A stretch of 51,324 nt of DNA from Phycisphaerae bacterium (GCA_003551645.1 PUND01000105.1:1-51324); one strand, 5' to 3'; shown: positions 18,310 to 27,206, counted from the stretch's first letter. Notes: generated by a model not told the origin, from the letters alone. Made by a program: numbers and translations.

Positions 18310-19218
18310 GTGCGAGAAAACGATTTTCTGGACTGGATACGCACTCGCGGCGTCGCACAGCCCAAGCGGGTCCCGGTAGGCCCGGGCGACGACTGCGCCG
18401 TGGTCGGGCTGGGCGGCGAGCGGCTTGTGGTAACCAACGACCAACTACTGGCGGGCGTGCACTTTGAACCGAGCGTCGAGCCGCGGCTGGTGGGCCGCAA
18501 GGCCATGAACCGGGGGCTTTCGGACGTAGCGGCCATGGCGGCCGTGCCCGTATGCGCCGTGGCCACGCTGGCCGCGCCGCACGGGTTCGAGCGCGAAAAC
18601 GCCGAGGCCGTTTACCTCGGCCTGCGCGAAGCCGGAGACGCCTTCGACTGTCCGCTGGTCGGCGGGGATGTGGCCGGCTGGGACGGGCCGCTGGCGGTGA
18701 CCGTAACCGTCGCCGCCACGCCCGGCTCGTCCGGCTGGGTCCTGCGAAGCGGCGCGAAGCCGGGAGACGCCGTCTGCGTTACCGGCGCCTTCGGAGCGGC
18801 CTGGAAGGGAACCCGGCACCTGGAGTTCGCGCCGCGAATCCGCGAGGCCCGTCTGCTTGCCGACCGCTATCGGCCGCACTCGATGATCGACGTATCGGAT
18901 GCGCTGTCGCTGGATCTGTGGAGGATATGCCGGGCATCCGGCGTCGGCGCCGAGATCGACGCCTCGGCCGTGCCCATCAGCGAAGATGTCCCCGCCGGCG
19001 ACTTCGACGCCCGGCTCTCGGCCGCACTGGGCGACGGCGAGGATTACGAGCTGCTGTTCACTCTCCCCGGCGAACAGGCCGACCGGCTCGTTCGCGAGCA
19101 ACCGCTCGGCGTGCCCGTCAGCCGTATCGGTAGCATCGTCGCAGGCGAGCGGATGACACTTATCGCCGACGGCTCACCCTGCCCTCTGACGCCGAACGGC
19201 TGGGAGCACGAGATTTGA
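18310..19218 (+). CDS. thiL: Thiamine-monophosphate kinase
   Basis: A 302-residue protein that phosphorylates thiamine monophosphate to thiamine pyrophosphate with ATP. GTG 18310 is preferred over a GTG at 18265 because CGAGG stands upstream and the family normally begins with a short M-x-E-N-x-F-L-x-W-I stretch, here VRENDFLDWI. Motifs are VPVGPGDDCAVV (Mg/ATP-binding Asp residues), VVTNDQLLAGVHF, GRKAMNRGLSDVAAMAAVP, LVGGDVAGWDG, SMIDVSDALSLDL and GDGEDYELLFTL. It shares 4 bases with the tsaE start, giving translational coupling. Confidence 0.95.
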   Translation: MRENDFLDWIRTRGVAQPKRVPVGPGDDCAVVGLGGERLVVTNDQLLAGVHFEPSVEPRLVGRKAMNRGLSDVAAMAAVPVCAVATLAAPHGFERENAEAVYLGLREAGDAFDCPLVGGDVAGWDGPLAVTVTVAATPGSSGWVLRSGAKPGDAVCVTGAFGAAWKGTRHLEFAPRIREARLLADRYRPHSMIDVSDALSLDLWRICRASGVGAEIDASAVPISEDVPAGDFDARLSAALGDGEDYELLFTLPGEQADRLVREQPLGVPVSRIGSIVAGERMTLIADGSPCPLTPNGWEHEI

Positions 19219-19652
19219 CGCCGCCGGTCGAGCAATTCCGGACCGACTCGCCCGAGCGGACCGTCGAGGCCGGACGGCGCATAGCCGGGCGGCTCGGCGC
19301 CGGCGACTGTGTCGGGCTTACAGGCCCGCTCGGCGCCGGCAAGACGGTACTTGTCCGCGGCGTGGCGACGGGGCTGGGCGTGGCCGACGAGCGGCTTGTC
19401 TCCAGCCCGACGTTCGTGCTGGTGCATGAGTACCCCGCGAGCGTGCCGGTCTTCCACGTGGACCTCTACCGCATGGCCGAGGCGGACGCCGAACTTGCCG
19501 AGCTGGGACTGGAGGAGATGCTCGCCGACGGCGTGGTGCTCATCGAATGGGCCGACCGGGCCTCGGCCGCCCTACCCCGACCGAGGTGGCAAGTGGATAT
19601 CGAGATGACCGGCCCGAACGAACGCAAAATCACACTCAGCCGAATCGAGTAA
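19215..19652 (+). CDS. tsaE: tRNA threonylcarbamoyladenosine biosynthesis ATPase TsaE
   Basis: A 145-residue P-loop ATPase of normal TsaE length. Together with TsaB, TsaC and TsaD it supports formation of t6A at position 37 of ANN-decoding tRNAs. The Walker A is LTGPLGAGKTVLVRG at 35-49, then SSPTFVLVHEY (the family's S-P-T-F motif), FHVDLYRM, and VLIEWADRA. TTG 19215 overlaps the thiL stop codon, the simplest start and consistent with coupling. The next gene on the other strand converges, with a strong hairpin between them. Confidence 0.94.
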   Translation: MTPPVEQFRTDSPERTVEAGRRIAGRLGAGDCVGLTGPLGAGKTVLVRGVATGLGVADERLVSSPTFVLVHEYPASVPVFHVDLYRMAEADAELAELGLEEMLADGVVLIEWADRASAALPRPRWQVDIEMTGPNERKITLSRIE

Positions 19653-19691
19653 TACAGCCCGCCACAGGCCGCCGACCCACGCGCCGATGCG

Positions 19692-19712
19692 GGGCGGGCC
19701 TACGCCCTGCCC
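19692..19712. terminator. GC-rich hairpin between convergent tsaE and HEAT-repeat gene
   Basis: GGGCGGGC (19692-19699), loop CTAC, then GCCC-T-GCCC gives an 8-bp all-GC stem with one bulged T. It occupies the 64-base gap between convergent stop codons and is followed on the plus side by ATTATT. It could terminate both transcripts. Confidence 0.6.
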
Positions 19713-19716
19713 GCCA

Positions 19717-21795
19717 TTATTCCCGGCCAATCTTTTCAAGCGCTTCCTTGGCCGCGCGGCCAAACCAAAACCCCGGGTCAGCGTAGCGCTTCTCCAGCGG
19801 TTCGACGGCGCGACGGTCGCCAAGTTCACCAAGCGCATGGACTACCGCCTCTTGGACCACGACATACCTGTCATCGAGGGCCTCTATCAGCGGTTCCACA
19901 GCCGCCCGGTCTCCGAGGTGTCCCAACCCCCTGGCCGCACCCTCGCGAACGCAGAAATTCTCGTCGCGCAGCTTTTCCAGCAGAATCGGCAGCGCTCGCT
20001 CCCCGCCTATCCGACCGACCGCCTCGGCCGCCGCCAGACGCACAATCTGACGCGGGTCGTTCTCAAGGAGGGTAACCACGGCCTCGAATGCGACCGGATC
20101 GCCTGTTTTCCCGAGCGATTCCACGGCCAGCTTGCGAATGACGACCTTCGGCGACTCGAGCAAACCGACAAGCGTCTCTACGGCCAGCTCGCCGCCGAGG
20201 TCTCCAAGCGCGATCGTGATTTCACACAGCTCCTCATAGTCTGCGCTTTCGATGAGCTTGACGAGTTCGGGCACCACCGCCTCGTCCCCACATTTTCCGA
20301 GGGCGCCTATGGCGCCGAAGGAATCCAGATTCTGCAAGAGCAACGGGACGGCTCGTTCGTCGCCGATCTTCCCCAGCGGGGAGATGGCCCTGGAGTTGCC
20401 GTGCCGCAAAGCGCTTAGAAGCTCCTGCGTGGCCCTTGGGCCGCCGATCCTGCCGAGGGCGTTGGCAGCAGTTGCCTGCCTCTGTCCGCAAAATCCATCA
20501 TCCTCAAGCAAACTCCCGAGTATGGAAACGGCCTCGTCCGTGCCGATGTCTGCCAGCGCATCGATGGCATATGAGGGCATCCTTGTATCTTCGGGAACCG
20601 AATCCCTGGCAAGCTCCACCAGCGGCTTGACGGCGTCAGGATGGCCGATACGCCCCAAGGCCCTCACGGCATCACGGACGAGCGACGTGTCCTGATCTCC
20701 CAGCGTTTCAACCAGAGGCCGCACCGCCCGTTGCGACCCGCGTGCGCCCAGAACCTTGGTCGCTCTCCTTCGCACGTCGGTATCCGGATCGTCCTGCAGC
20801 ACGGCTACGAGGGCTTCGGTTGCATCTTCGCTGTCCACATCCGCCAGGGCCTCGACGACCCACTGCCTTACGTCGGGCCGCGAGTCCCCCAGCGCCTCCA
20901 GCAAAGGCGCCGCATGCTTGAGTTGGCCATCAACCCGGCTCAGTGCAGCCGCAACCGCACTACGAACATCACCACTTGTCCGCGCAAGGGCCTGTTCAAG
21001 GGCTTCTACGGCGGCAGGTCCGCCTATTATGCCAAGGGATGAAGCGGCCATCTCCTGCACCTCCTGATCGTCATCGGTGTTCAACCGTTTGATAAGGTGC
21101 TCAACCACCTCATCATTGCCTCTCCAGCCCAGGCCGGCGGTGGCTGCACGACGCGTGTACGGGTTCGGAGACGATAGCTGTTCGACAAAAAAAGCACTCG
21201 ACGAAAGCCCCTGGATGGACAGTATCGCCCTGCCGACTTCCCGTGCGTATGGTCCATACGACCCCACCATCAACTCCTTCAGCGGCTCGCCGGCTTCGGC
21301 GGCCCCCAGCCACCACAGCGCCAAAACCGCCCCCAATCGTGATTCAGGGTCCTCCACGCCAAGGGATGAGATGAGATAATCAACCTGTGTCTCATCGCCC
21401 ATACGCCCCAGTTGCCTAGCCGCCATCCATCTCAGGTATGAGTCCGACGACTCAACGGCCATGCGTGCCAGTAGCTCGGCGGCTCTCGGATCTCCGGTAT
21501 TACCCAGGATCTCAATAATCGTCGCTGCGCCGAACTCGCCCAGATCTTCGGGCCGCTCAAGCAGGTCAAGCAGGAACGGCACGAGCGGCCGCAGGCGAAG
21601 CTCCTTTACATCATAGAGAACCCAGGACAGTTCCTCCTCGTCGGCATCCACCAGCGCCCTGACCCACTCGGCGACCTGCGGGTCGTCAATCCCCGCCGCG
21701 GGGTCCGAATCCCTGCAGCCCGCCCCGGCCGTCATAATGACCGCAGCAGCCAACAAGCTTGTCGTCACCCACATCAGTCGTGTCAATCTGTCCAT
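19717..21795 (-). CDS. HEAT/PBS-lyase-repeat lipoprotein
   Basis: A 692-residue exported protein. The first 27 residues form a lipoprotein signal (SLLAAAVIMTAGAGC, Cys27). From about residue 60 to the end it is an array of around 20 repeats of about 31 residues, each with the consensus DxRAVEPLxxxLxDxDxxVRxAAAxALGxIG (quoted as a pattern, not a literal run). This is typical of HEAT/PBS-lyase alpha-solenoids. Such surfaces bind proteins or polysaccharides, and no catalytic site is expected. It would be tethered to a membrane outside the cytoplasm. The next gene upstream on the same strand is another exported helical-repeat protein. The ribosome site is weak (GAGAGC). Confidence 0.88.
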   Translation of the reverse strand: MDRLTRLMWVTTSLLAAAVIMTAGAGCRDSDPAAGIDDPQVAEWVRALVDADEEELSWVLYDVKELRLRPLVPFLLDLLERPEDLGEFGAATIIEILGNTGDPRAAELLARMAVESSDSYLRWMAARQLGRMGDETQVDYLISSLGVEDPESRLGAVLALWWLGAAEAGEPLKELMVGSYGPYAREVGRAILSIQGLSSSAFFVEQLSSPNPYTRRAATAGLGWRGNDEVVEHLIKRLNTDDDQEVQEMAASSLGIIGGPAAVEALEQALARTSGDVRSAVAAALSRVDGQLKHAAPLLEALGDSRPDVRQWVVEALADVDSEDATEALVAVLQDDPDTDVRRRATKVLGARGSQRAVRPLVETLGDQDTSLVRDAVRALGRIGHPDAVKPLVELARDSVPEDTRMPSYAIDALADIGTDEAVSILGSLLEDDGFCGQRQATAANALGRIGGPRATQELLSALRHGNSRAISPLGKIGDERAVPLLLQNLDSFGAIGALGKCGDEAVVPELVKLIESADYEELCEITIALGDLGGELAVETLVGLLESPKVVIRKLAVESLGKTGDPVAFEAVVTLLENDPRQIVRLAAAEAVGRIGGERALPILLEKLRDENFCVREGAARGLGHLGDRAAVEPLIEALDDRYVVVQEAVVHALGELGDRRAVEPLEKRYADPGFWFGRAAKEALEKIGRE

Positions 21796-21947
21796 GGCTT
21801 TGCTCTCTATCGAAATGTGCCTGGCCGCCCATACATAATCCCGATCAGTCGGAAACCATATAGTAAGTGGCGCAGGTGAGAAGGCAAGAAAATGTGTTCT
21901 GGAATCCTACGCTCGCCCCGGGCATTCGCCCGTCGTCGGTTCGACTC

Positions 21948-21976
21948 GCTCACCGCAAACAAGCTCAGGACAAGCT
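21948..21976 (+). repeat. 29-base dispersed repeat, copy 1
   Basis: Reads GCTCACCGCAAACAAGCTCA then GGACAAGCT. It matches the copy at 23536-23564 at 26 of 29 positions in the same orientation. The two copies flank the helical-repeat protein gene. It is preceded by GGTTCGACTC, a motif also present in the cruciform at 28873-28946. Confidence 0.7.
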
Positions 21977-22014
21977 ACTCGCTAGTCGCTTGTCGCCGGC
22001 CATTCTGCAAGGCG

Positions 22015-23394
22015 TCAATCCGACTTGTCCGTCTCCATCAACCCCTCGGCCGCGCCAATATAGATATACGCACGCTCGATGGGGCTTTCCGCCTTTCCAG
22101 CCCATTCCTCCACACCTGCCAAGTCGCCGGCCTGCACCCGGACCCGGGCAATCGCACCATACGCGGGGCCCCTGACGCTTGTCCGCTCGATAGCTTCGGT
22201 CGTCTCCATTGCCCCTGTGATGTCGCCCGCCTCGGCGCGAGCCGTGACGATAAAGTAATAAGCCCAGTCCTGGCTTTCTGCATTCTCCATCTGGCGGGCG
22301 GCTTCGCGGGCAAGGGGGAGGGTCTCTTCGAAAGCCGCACTGTCGCCTAAGCTCGCCTGAGCCATAAGGATATCCCGATAGGCCTGAGACCTCGCCCACC
22401 CCGCTTCGGCATGGCCAGCAGCATCCAGGGCCAAAGCCAGGGTCTGTTTCGCAGTTTGGTTTTCACCCAGCTCTTTCTGGGCAACGGCGATCTCGCAGTA
22501 AATAAGAGCTTTCCTATGCGACGAACCGATGTGCCCCGCCGCATTGAGCGCTATGGTCACGTTCCTTTCGGCGCCTTCATGGTCGCCTGCGCGGGCCTGG
22601 GCTGTTGCGACGGCTGCGTATGCCCCGGCGGCCCGATACGGTGTGTTGTGCTCGATCATAGCGGCAGTCCAGCCGGCTCCCTCAAAGTCACCCGCCTCGG
22701 CTTGCGCCTTAGCGATGTTCTTGTAAGCGGTGGCTCTGGACCATTTGCTGTCGATCTGCCTGGCTGTCTCAAGTGCGCCTTCGATGTCCCCCGCCTCGGC
22801 CTGACCCGTGGCTATGCTGCGATAGGCAGGAGCACCGTTCAAGGGGTCATCAACCATTGCGGCAGTCTTTCGTGCGGCTGTTAAATCACCCGCTCGCGCT
22901 TGGGCACCGGCAACAACCCGGTAATACATATTCCGGTCAGCTACGTTCTCAATCTCACCGGCCCTTTCGAGAACCTGCATCAGGGCCTGTTTCTCACGGG
23001 CACTGTCGCCCTCCTTCGCCAGCGCTCTGGCGAAGTGCCAGTACGTACCAGCTTGAATGTATGCATCCTCGACTTGCTCAGCAATTTCGAGGGCGCCTGC
23101 GATGTCTCCCGCACGAACCAGATTCTGGCTAATGGCTTGATATAACCAGGCCTTGCCAGATGGGTCATCGACCTCTCCCGCCGCCTGCAGCGCCTTGTCC
23201 AGAAGTGCGTTGATGCGCTCGGCCTGCGGATGCAGGGCCGCCTCCTCGGCCAACACGTTCGGCCCGGCTTGAGCGAGGGGGGCGAAGTTGACAATGCCCA
23301 GGAGCGCAATGCCCGCGAGCACACATACCAATGCCCCCCGCCCGTAGGCGTTGGCGTTGCTTGTGGCGCCGTGGTCTTCCGCGAACGTGTTCAT
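22015..23394 (-). CDS. Exported helical (TPR-like) tandem-repeat protein
   Basis: A 459-residue protein from ATG 23394 (AAAGGA eight bases upstream; an ATG 18 bases further out is less well placed). After a charged N terminus, residues about 20-43 form a signal peptide or anchor (GALVCVLAGIALLGIVNFAPLAQAG). The remainder is about eleven repeats of roughly 34 residues with the theme R-A-x-A-Y-x-x-I-A-x-A-Q-A-x-A-G-D-x-x-G-A-x-x-T-A. This resembles TPR or Sel1-like helical hairpins. No enzymatic motif is visible. It is probably a protein-interaction scaffold outside the cytoplasm. Neighbour: the HEAT-repeat lipoprotein on the same strand, 219 bases downstream. Confidence 0.8.
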   Translation of the reverse strand: MNTFAEDHGATSNANAYGRGALVCVLAGIALLGIVNFAPLAQAGPNVLAEEAALHPQAERINALLDKALQAAGEVDDPSGKAWLYQAISQNLVRAGDIAGALEIAEQVEDAYIQAGTYWHFARALAKEGDSAREKQALMQVLERAGEIENVADRNMYYRVVAGAQARAGDLTAARKTAAMVDDPLNGAPAYRSIATGQAEAGDIEGALETARQIDSKWSRATAYKNIAKAQAEAGDFEGAGWTAAMIEHNTPYRAAGAYAAVATAQARAGDHEGAERNVTIALNAAGHIGSSHRKALIYCEIAVAQKELGENQTAKQTLALALDAAGHAEAGWARSQAYRDILMAQASLGDSAAFEETLPLAREAARQMENAESQDWAYYFIVTARAEAGDITGAMETTEAIERTSVRGPAYGAIARVRVQAGDLAGVEEWAGKAESPIERAYIYIGAAEGLMETDKSD

Positions 23395-23535
23395 GATTAT
23401 CCTTTCCCGCAAGTGGCACTGATCTGCCGCACCCGTTCCCGTACCACCAGCGAGCGTATATTACCCGGCCGGCGCGGTAGCGGTCCAGAACATTGCCGGT
23501 CTTCGAAGGCACCGGCCGCCATCGCCCTTCGGCAA

Positions 23536-23564
23536 GCTCACCGCAAGCAAGCTCAGTGCAAGCT
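23536..23564 (+). repeat. 29-base dispersed repeat, copy 2
   Basis: Reads GCTCACCGCAAGCAAGCTCA then GTGCAAGCT. Same orientation as copy 1 at 21948-21976, with three mismatches. Confidence 0.7.
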
Positions 23565-23607
23565 TTGGTCTTGGCGGACATCGGGCAAGTGGTCAAAACG
23601 CTTGTTT

Positions 23608-23667
23608 CGGATTCCGCATTTCGAGCTTCGTATTTGTTTCGCGTGTCGTACTTCGTGCTTCGGATTT
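23608..23667. repeat. Degenerate heptamer tandem array, unit CGNNNTT
   Basis: Consecutive units CGGATTC, CGCATTT, CGAGCTT, CGTATTT, a four-base irregular GTTT, then CGCGTGT, CGTACTT, CGTGCTT, CGGATTT. The CG and the closing T residues are nearly fixed while the middle three bases vary. It lies about 160 bases upstream of the beta-glucuronidase gene. Confidence 0.7.
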
Positions 23668-23828
23668 TTCACACCTTATACCCGCGGCGAGACCGGGAGC
23701 ATTGCTTGTGTTTGTTCGGGGAATCACGACCGGGCGAGCGCGAGCTTGTCATATGAGTGCGTTGCGTCTATGCTTGCGTCGATTGCCCGGCGGTCGGCCG
23801 GGCGTGATAAGCCGAAAGGAAGATGGAT

Positions 23829-25577
23829 ATGACGATGTTGCGCAATTTCTGTCAGCACGATATACGTCCGGTGGAGTCGCTTTGCGGCCGGTGGGAGTTC
23901 GTCACGGCCGACGATCGCAACGACAAGGGCAAGCTCCCCAAGCGTTACACCAGGAGCATCCACGTGCCCAGCGCGTGGGAGCAGCTCCCCGGGCTGGAAA
24001 ACTACCGCGGCAAGGCGTGGCTGCGGACGACGGTCCCGGCGGCGGAGGGCTGGGCGCTGCGGCTGGTGTTCGGCGGCGTCAGCCACACCGCGGACGTCTT
24101 CATCGACGGCAAGCACGTCGGGCATCACTACGACGCCTTCACCCCGTTCGACGTGGTGGTCCCGCGGCTGAGCGAGGGCGACCACGAACTCGTGGTGCAG
24201 GTGGACAACAGCTTCGGCGAGCATTCCGCCCTGCACATCGACAACGACTACTACACCTACGGCGGCATCACCCGCCCGGCGGAGGTGCAACTCGTGCCTC
24301 CGGTTTACATCGATCGGCTGTTCGCCCTGCCCGTCCGCCGAGGCGGCAAGTGGGACCTGGACGTGCGGGTCCGCCTGGCGAACTGGAGCAGGAAGACCGA
24401 GACCCGAGGCGTGGCCGTGATGGTCGCCGGCGGATTCCTGGAGCTGGACGAAGTGTCGGTCAAGCCCGGCTCGACGGCCGAGGTGACCGGCCGGCTCAAG
24501 GACCTGGACGTCAGCGACTGGACGCCGGACTCGCCGGAGCTTTACGAAGTCGAGGTGCTGCTTACCGAAGGCGACGAACTGGCCGACGATCTGATCGACC
24601 GCGTCGGCTTCCGCGAGATCAAGGTCAGCGGCAAAAAGCTCCTGCTCAACGGAGAGCCGATCTTCCTCCAGGGCTACAACCGCCACGAGGACCACGGACA
24701 GTTCGGCTGCGCGATTCCGCTTGAGGCGATGGTGACGGACCTGGAGATTCTCCGCGACCTCGGCTGCAACTTCGTGCGGACCTGCCACTACCCCAACGAC
24801 CAGCGCTTCCTGGACCTCTGCGACGAGCTGGGCTTCTGCGTCTGGGAGGAGTCGCACGCCCGGCAGGTGAAGTTCGACCACCCGAAGTTCCGCGAGCAGA
24901 TCGCCGACTCCACGCGCGAGATGATCGACTGGCATTACAATCATCCGTCGATACTGATGTGGGGCTGCCTGAACGAGTGCGACTCGGTCTCGGCTTCCGG
25001 CCGCAAGGAGCACCAGCGGGTTATCGAGATTATCCGCGAGATGGACGACTCCCGCCCGGTGACGTTCGCGTCCAACAAGGCCACCGACGACCGCTGCATG
25101 GACCTGGTGGATATCGTGTCCTGGAACCGCTACCAGGGCTGGTACCACGGCGGGCCGGACTCGGCGGGCGACGACCTGAAAGAGCTGATCAAGTGGCTGA
25201 ACTCCGACGCCAGCGGCGGCAGGAACAAGCCGGTTATCATGAGCGAGTTCGGCGGCGGCGCGATTCCGGGCTACCGAAGGCCCAACCACGCCAAGTGGAC
25301 CGAGGAGTTCCAGGCCGAGTTGCTGGACCACCAGTTGGAGGCGTACCTCAACCACACGCAGGTGGTGGGCGTGGCCATCTGGCAGTTCTGCGACTGCCGT
25401 GTGACCACCGGGCACTTCAACAGCCGCCCGAGGACCATGAACAACAAGGGCACGGTCAGCGAGTACCGCCTGCCGAAGCTCGCATATGATGTGGTCAAGC
25501 GGCGCATGCACGAGGCAACCCGCAACAGGCAAAAGCAGCAGAAAAAGCAGAAGAGCCGTAAGAAGACAAAGCGCTGA
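23829..25577 (+). CDS. Glycoside hydrolase family 2, probable beta-glucuronidase
   Basis: A 582-residue GH2 enzyme. Order: sugar-binding jelly roll (about 1-155, with SIHVPSAWEQLPG and YTYGGITRPAEV), immunoglobulin-like domain (155-265), TIM barrel (265-580). The acid/base Glu is in WGCLNECDS (near residue 383) and the nucleophile Glu in VIMSEFGGGA (near 473). Downstream, MNNKGTVSEYR supplies the N-x-K motif that in beta-glucuronidases contacts the substrate carboxylate, 65 residues after the nucleophile as in E. coli GUS (62). This favours glucuronidase over galactosidase. No signal peptide, so probably cytoplasmic. The Lys-rich tail (QKQQKKQKSRKKTKR) is unusual. ATG 23829 was chosen because AAGGA lies about 9 bases upstream; ATG 23823 is too close. 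Confidence 0.88.
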   Translation: MTMLRNFCQHDIRPVESLCGRWEFVTADDRNDKGKLPKRYTRSIHVPSAWEQLPGLENYRGKAWLRTTVPAAEGWALRLVFGGVSHTADVFIDGKHVGHHYDAFTPFDVVVPRLSEGDHELVVQVDNSFGEHSALHIDNDYYTYGGITRPAEVQLVPPVYIDRLFALPVRRGGKWDLDVRVRLANWSRKTETRGVAVMVAGGFLELDEVSVKPGSTAEVTGRLKDLDVSDWTPDSPELYEVEVLLTEGDELADDLIDRVGFREIKVSGKKLLLNGEPIFLQGYNRHEDHGQFGCAIPLEAMVTDLEILRDLGCNFVRTCHYPNDQRFLDLCDELGFCVWEESHARQVKFDHPKFREQIADSTREMIDWHYNHPSILMWGCLNECDSVSASGRKEHQRVIEIIREMDDSRPVTFASNKATDDRCMDLVDIVSWNRYQGWYHGGPDSAGDDLKELIKWLNSDASGGRNKPVIMSEFGGGAIPGYRRPNHAKWTEEFQAELLDHQLEAYLNHTQVVGVAIWQFCDCRVTTGHFNSRPRTMNNKGTVSEYRLPKLAYDVVKRRMHEATRNRQKQQKKQKSRKKTKR

Positions 25578-25596
25578 GCCGGACGACGTTGGTGGC

Positions 25597-25668
25597 TGGT
25601 TGATTGGTTAGTTGGTTAACTGGTCCACTGGTTAATTTGTTGACTGGTTGACCGGTTGATTGGTTGAC
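25597..25668 (+). repeat. Degenerate octamer tandem array, unit GTTGANTG
   Basis: Nine consecutive 8-base units with no slippage: TGGTTGAT, TGGTTAGT, TGGTTAAC, TGGTCCAC, TGGTTAAT, TTGTTGAC, TGGTTGAC, CGGTTGAT, TGGTTGAC. TGGTT is nearly constant and the last three bases vary. It begins 20 bases after the beta-glucuronidase stop. Confidence 0.85.
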
Positions 25669-25780
25669 CGCCAGGGTCTCGTTCGACTCTTGACCACCGT
25701 TCCTTCGGGATTGACATACTGCCCGGCAGTTGCATGTCTCGAGGCGGCGGGCAGTATCAGAATTGGCTGACGGCCCCGTT

Positions 25781-25829
25781 TACTGGCTACTGATTACCGG
25801 CTACTGACTACTGATTACCGATGACCGGC
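25781..25829 (+). repeat. Degenerate heptamer tandem array, unit TACYGRY
   Basis: Seven consecutive 7-base units: TACTGGC, TACTGAT, TACCGGC, TACTGAC, TACTGAT, TACCGAT, GACCGGC. It ends 18 bases before the ribosome site of the ferric-reductase-like gene, so it would lie in that gene's promoter or leader. Confidence 0.8.
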
Positions 25830-25857
25830 TGACGCCGTGCACACGCAGGAGCCGCAG

Positions 25858-27174
25858 GTGAAACAGAATCTTGACGCCGGCGCGATTCGCGTCCGAAAGA
25901 TGGTGCTGCTGGTGCTACTGGCGGTATCGGCGCCGTTGCCGATGCTGTTCGTCCAGTACGAGGAGCCGACCACGACGCTGGTCGTCGTGAAGGCACTGGC
26001 AAAGACCGGATCGCTCATCGGCACGGTGCTGATGGTCTGGCAGTTCATCCTGGGCTTCCGCGTGGTGAGCACCCTGTTCCACAAGGACCTGCTCTGGCTG
26101 GTCAAGCTGCACGAGCGGCTGGGGGCGGCGGCGATACTGCTCATCCTGCTGCACCCGATCTTCATACCCATCTACTACGCGGTGAAGCTCGATATCAACC
26201 TGTTCGCGCTCGACCTCGGCAGGGCTTCATCATGGTTCGTCCTGCTGGGCATGGTCGCGATGGCGCTTCTGCTGTTCATATTCGTAACCAGCGTGTTTTT
26301 CCGCAAACGCCTGGGCTACGGTCGATGGTTCGCCACGCACGTGACGGCCTACCTGGTGCTGCCTCTGGCTTTTATCCACGCGTTTCCCATAGGCGGGACG
26401 CTGCGCCAGACGCCGCTTTTCTGGTACTGGATACTGCTGGCGGCGGTGGCGGGCGCGGTGATCGTCGCCCGAGTGCTGACCCTCTTCGGCTGGCGCGTTT
26501 ACGGCCACGACGTCACCGACGCCCGCAAGCTCGCCGAAGGCGTAACCGAGTTGACCATGCGCCCGTCGGGCAGGCCGATCAGCCCGGCCATCGGGCAGTT
26601 CGTTTACGTTCGTCGGCGCAGGGCCGGCGCCCAGCGGCCCTACACCGCCTGCCGCTACGACGCCGACAGCGGGCAGGTCAGCATAGCCGCAAAGTCGGGC
26701 CGCGGCCTCAGCGTCCGGCTGCAGGATGTCCGGCCGGGCGAGCACATTTATCTGGACGGGCCTTACGGCGTCTTCGGACAGGAGGCCCTGCGGACGGAAC
26801 GGCCGCTGGTGATGGCCGCCGGGGGTATCGGCATAACGCCGTTCATTCGTCTGATGGAGCGGATAGAGCGGAACCCCGGCAGAGCCGCATACCTGTTCTA
26901 CGGCAATCTTCGCGCGGACAGGATCGCCTATCGAGAGGAACTCGACGCCCTTCAACACGTCGAGGTCGTGCACGTCATAAGCGATGAGCCGGACTACCAG
27001 GGCGAGAAGGGCTTTATCACTGTCGATTTGATCGGCCGGTACGTTCGCGAGCCAATCGCCGAATGCGAAGTGCTCATCTGCGGGCCGCCGGTTATGACAG
27101 AAAAGCTCGAAAACGCCCTCCTGGCCGCGGGCGTGCCAGACGAGCAGATACACCACGAGCTGTTCGGGTTCTAG
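25858..27174 (+). CDS. Ferric-reductase-like transmembrane flavocytochrome (FRE/NOX-type)
   Basis: A 438-residue membrane flavoprotein. GTG 25858 follows AGGAG by 6 bases; an earlier GTG (25837) has no site. About six membrane helices in residues 12-210 contain His pairs suited to b-heme binding: H in KLHERL and H 14 residues later in LLHPIF, then H in ATHVTAY and H 13 later in FIHAF. The cytoplasmic part has an FAD-binding barrel (PYTACRYDADSG in place of the usual RxYS motif), then the NAD(P)-binding domain with VMAAGGIGITPFIRLM and VLICGPPVMTEKL. It would pass electrons from NAD(P)H through FAD and heme across the membrane to ferric iron or another acceptor. Substrate not determined. Confidence 0.88.
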   Translation: MKQNLDAGAIRVRKMVLLVLLAVSAPLPMLFVQYEEPTTTLVVVKALAKTGSLIGTVLMVWQFILGFRVVSTLFHKDLLWLVKLHERLGAAAILLILLHPIFIPIYYAVKLDINLFALDLGRASSWFVLLGMVAMALLLFIFVTSVFFRKRLGYGRWFATHVTAYLVLPLAFIHAFPIGGTLRQTPLFWYWILLAAVAGAVIVARVLTLFGWRVYGHDVTDARKLAEGVTELTMRPSGRPISPAIGQFVYVRRRRAGAQRPYTACRYDADSGQVSIAAKSGRGLSVRLQDVRPGEHIYLDGPYGVFGQEALRTERPLVMAAGGIGITPFIRLMERIERNPGRAAYLFYGNLRADRIAYREELDALQHVEVVHVISDEPDYQGEKGFITVDLIGRYVREPIAECEVLICGPPVMTEKLENALLAAGVPDEQIHHELFGF

Positions 27175-27206
27175 CAACGGCCGCTGCGTCCTACCACGCG
27201 AATACC

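Larger units (their letters stand above)
23395..23828. other. Intergenic region with repeats; no gene seen
   Basis: This 434-base gap lies between the divergent helical-repeat and beta-glucuronidase genes. It holds the second copy of the 29-base repeat (23536-23564) and a degenerate heptamer array (23608-23667). Short open frames here lack ribosome sites and coding character. Promoters for both genes should lie here, but I cannot place them with confidence. Confidence 0.6.

Noticed and set aside
23724-25532. 602-codon open frame antisense to the beta-glucuronidase gene
   Set aside because: Shadow of a GC-rich gene; the plus-strand GH2 motifs with both catalytic Glu residues are clear.
25597-25829. 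CRISPR array
   Set aside because: Units are 7 or 8 bases with variable positions inside each unit, with no 25-40 base repeats, spacers or cas genes.
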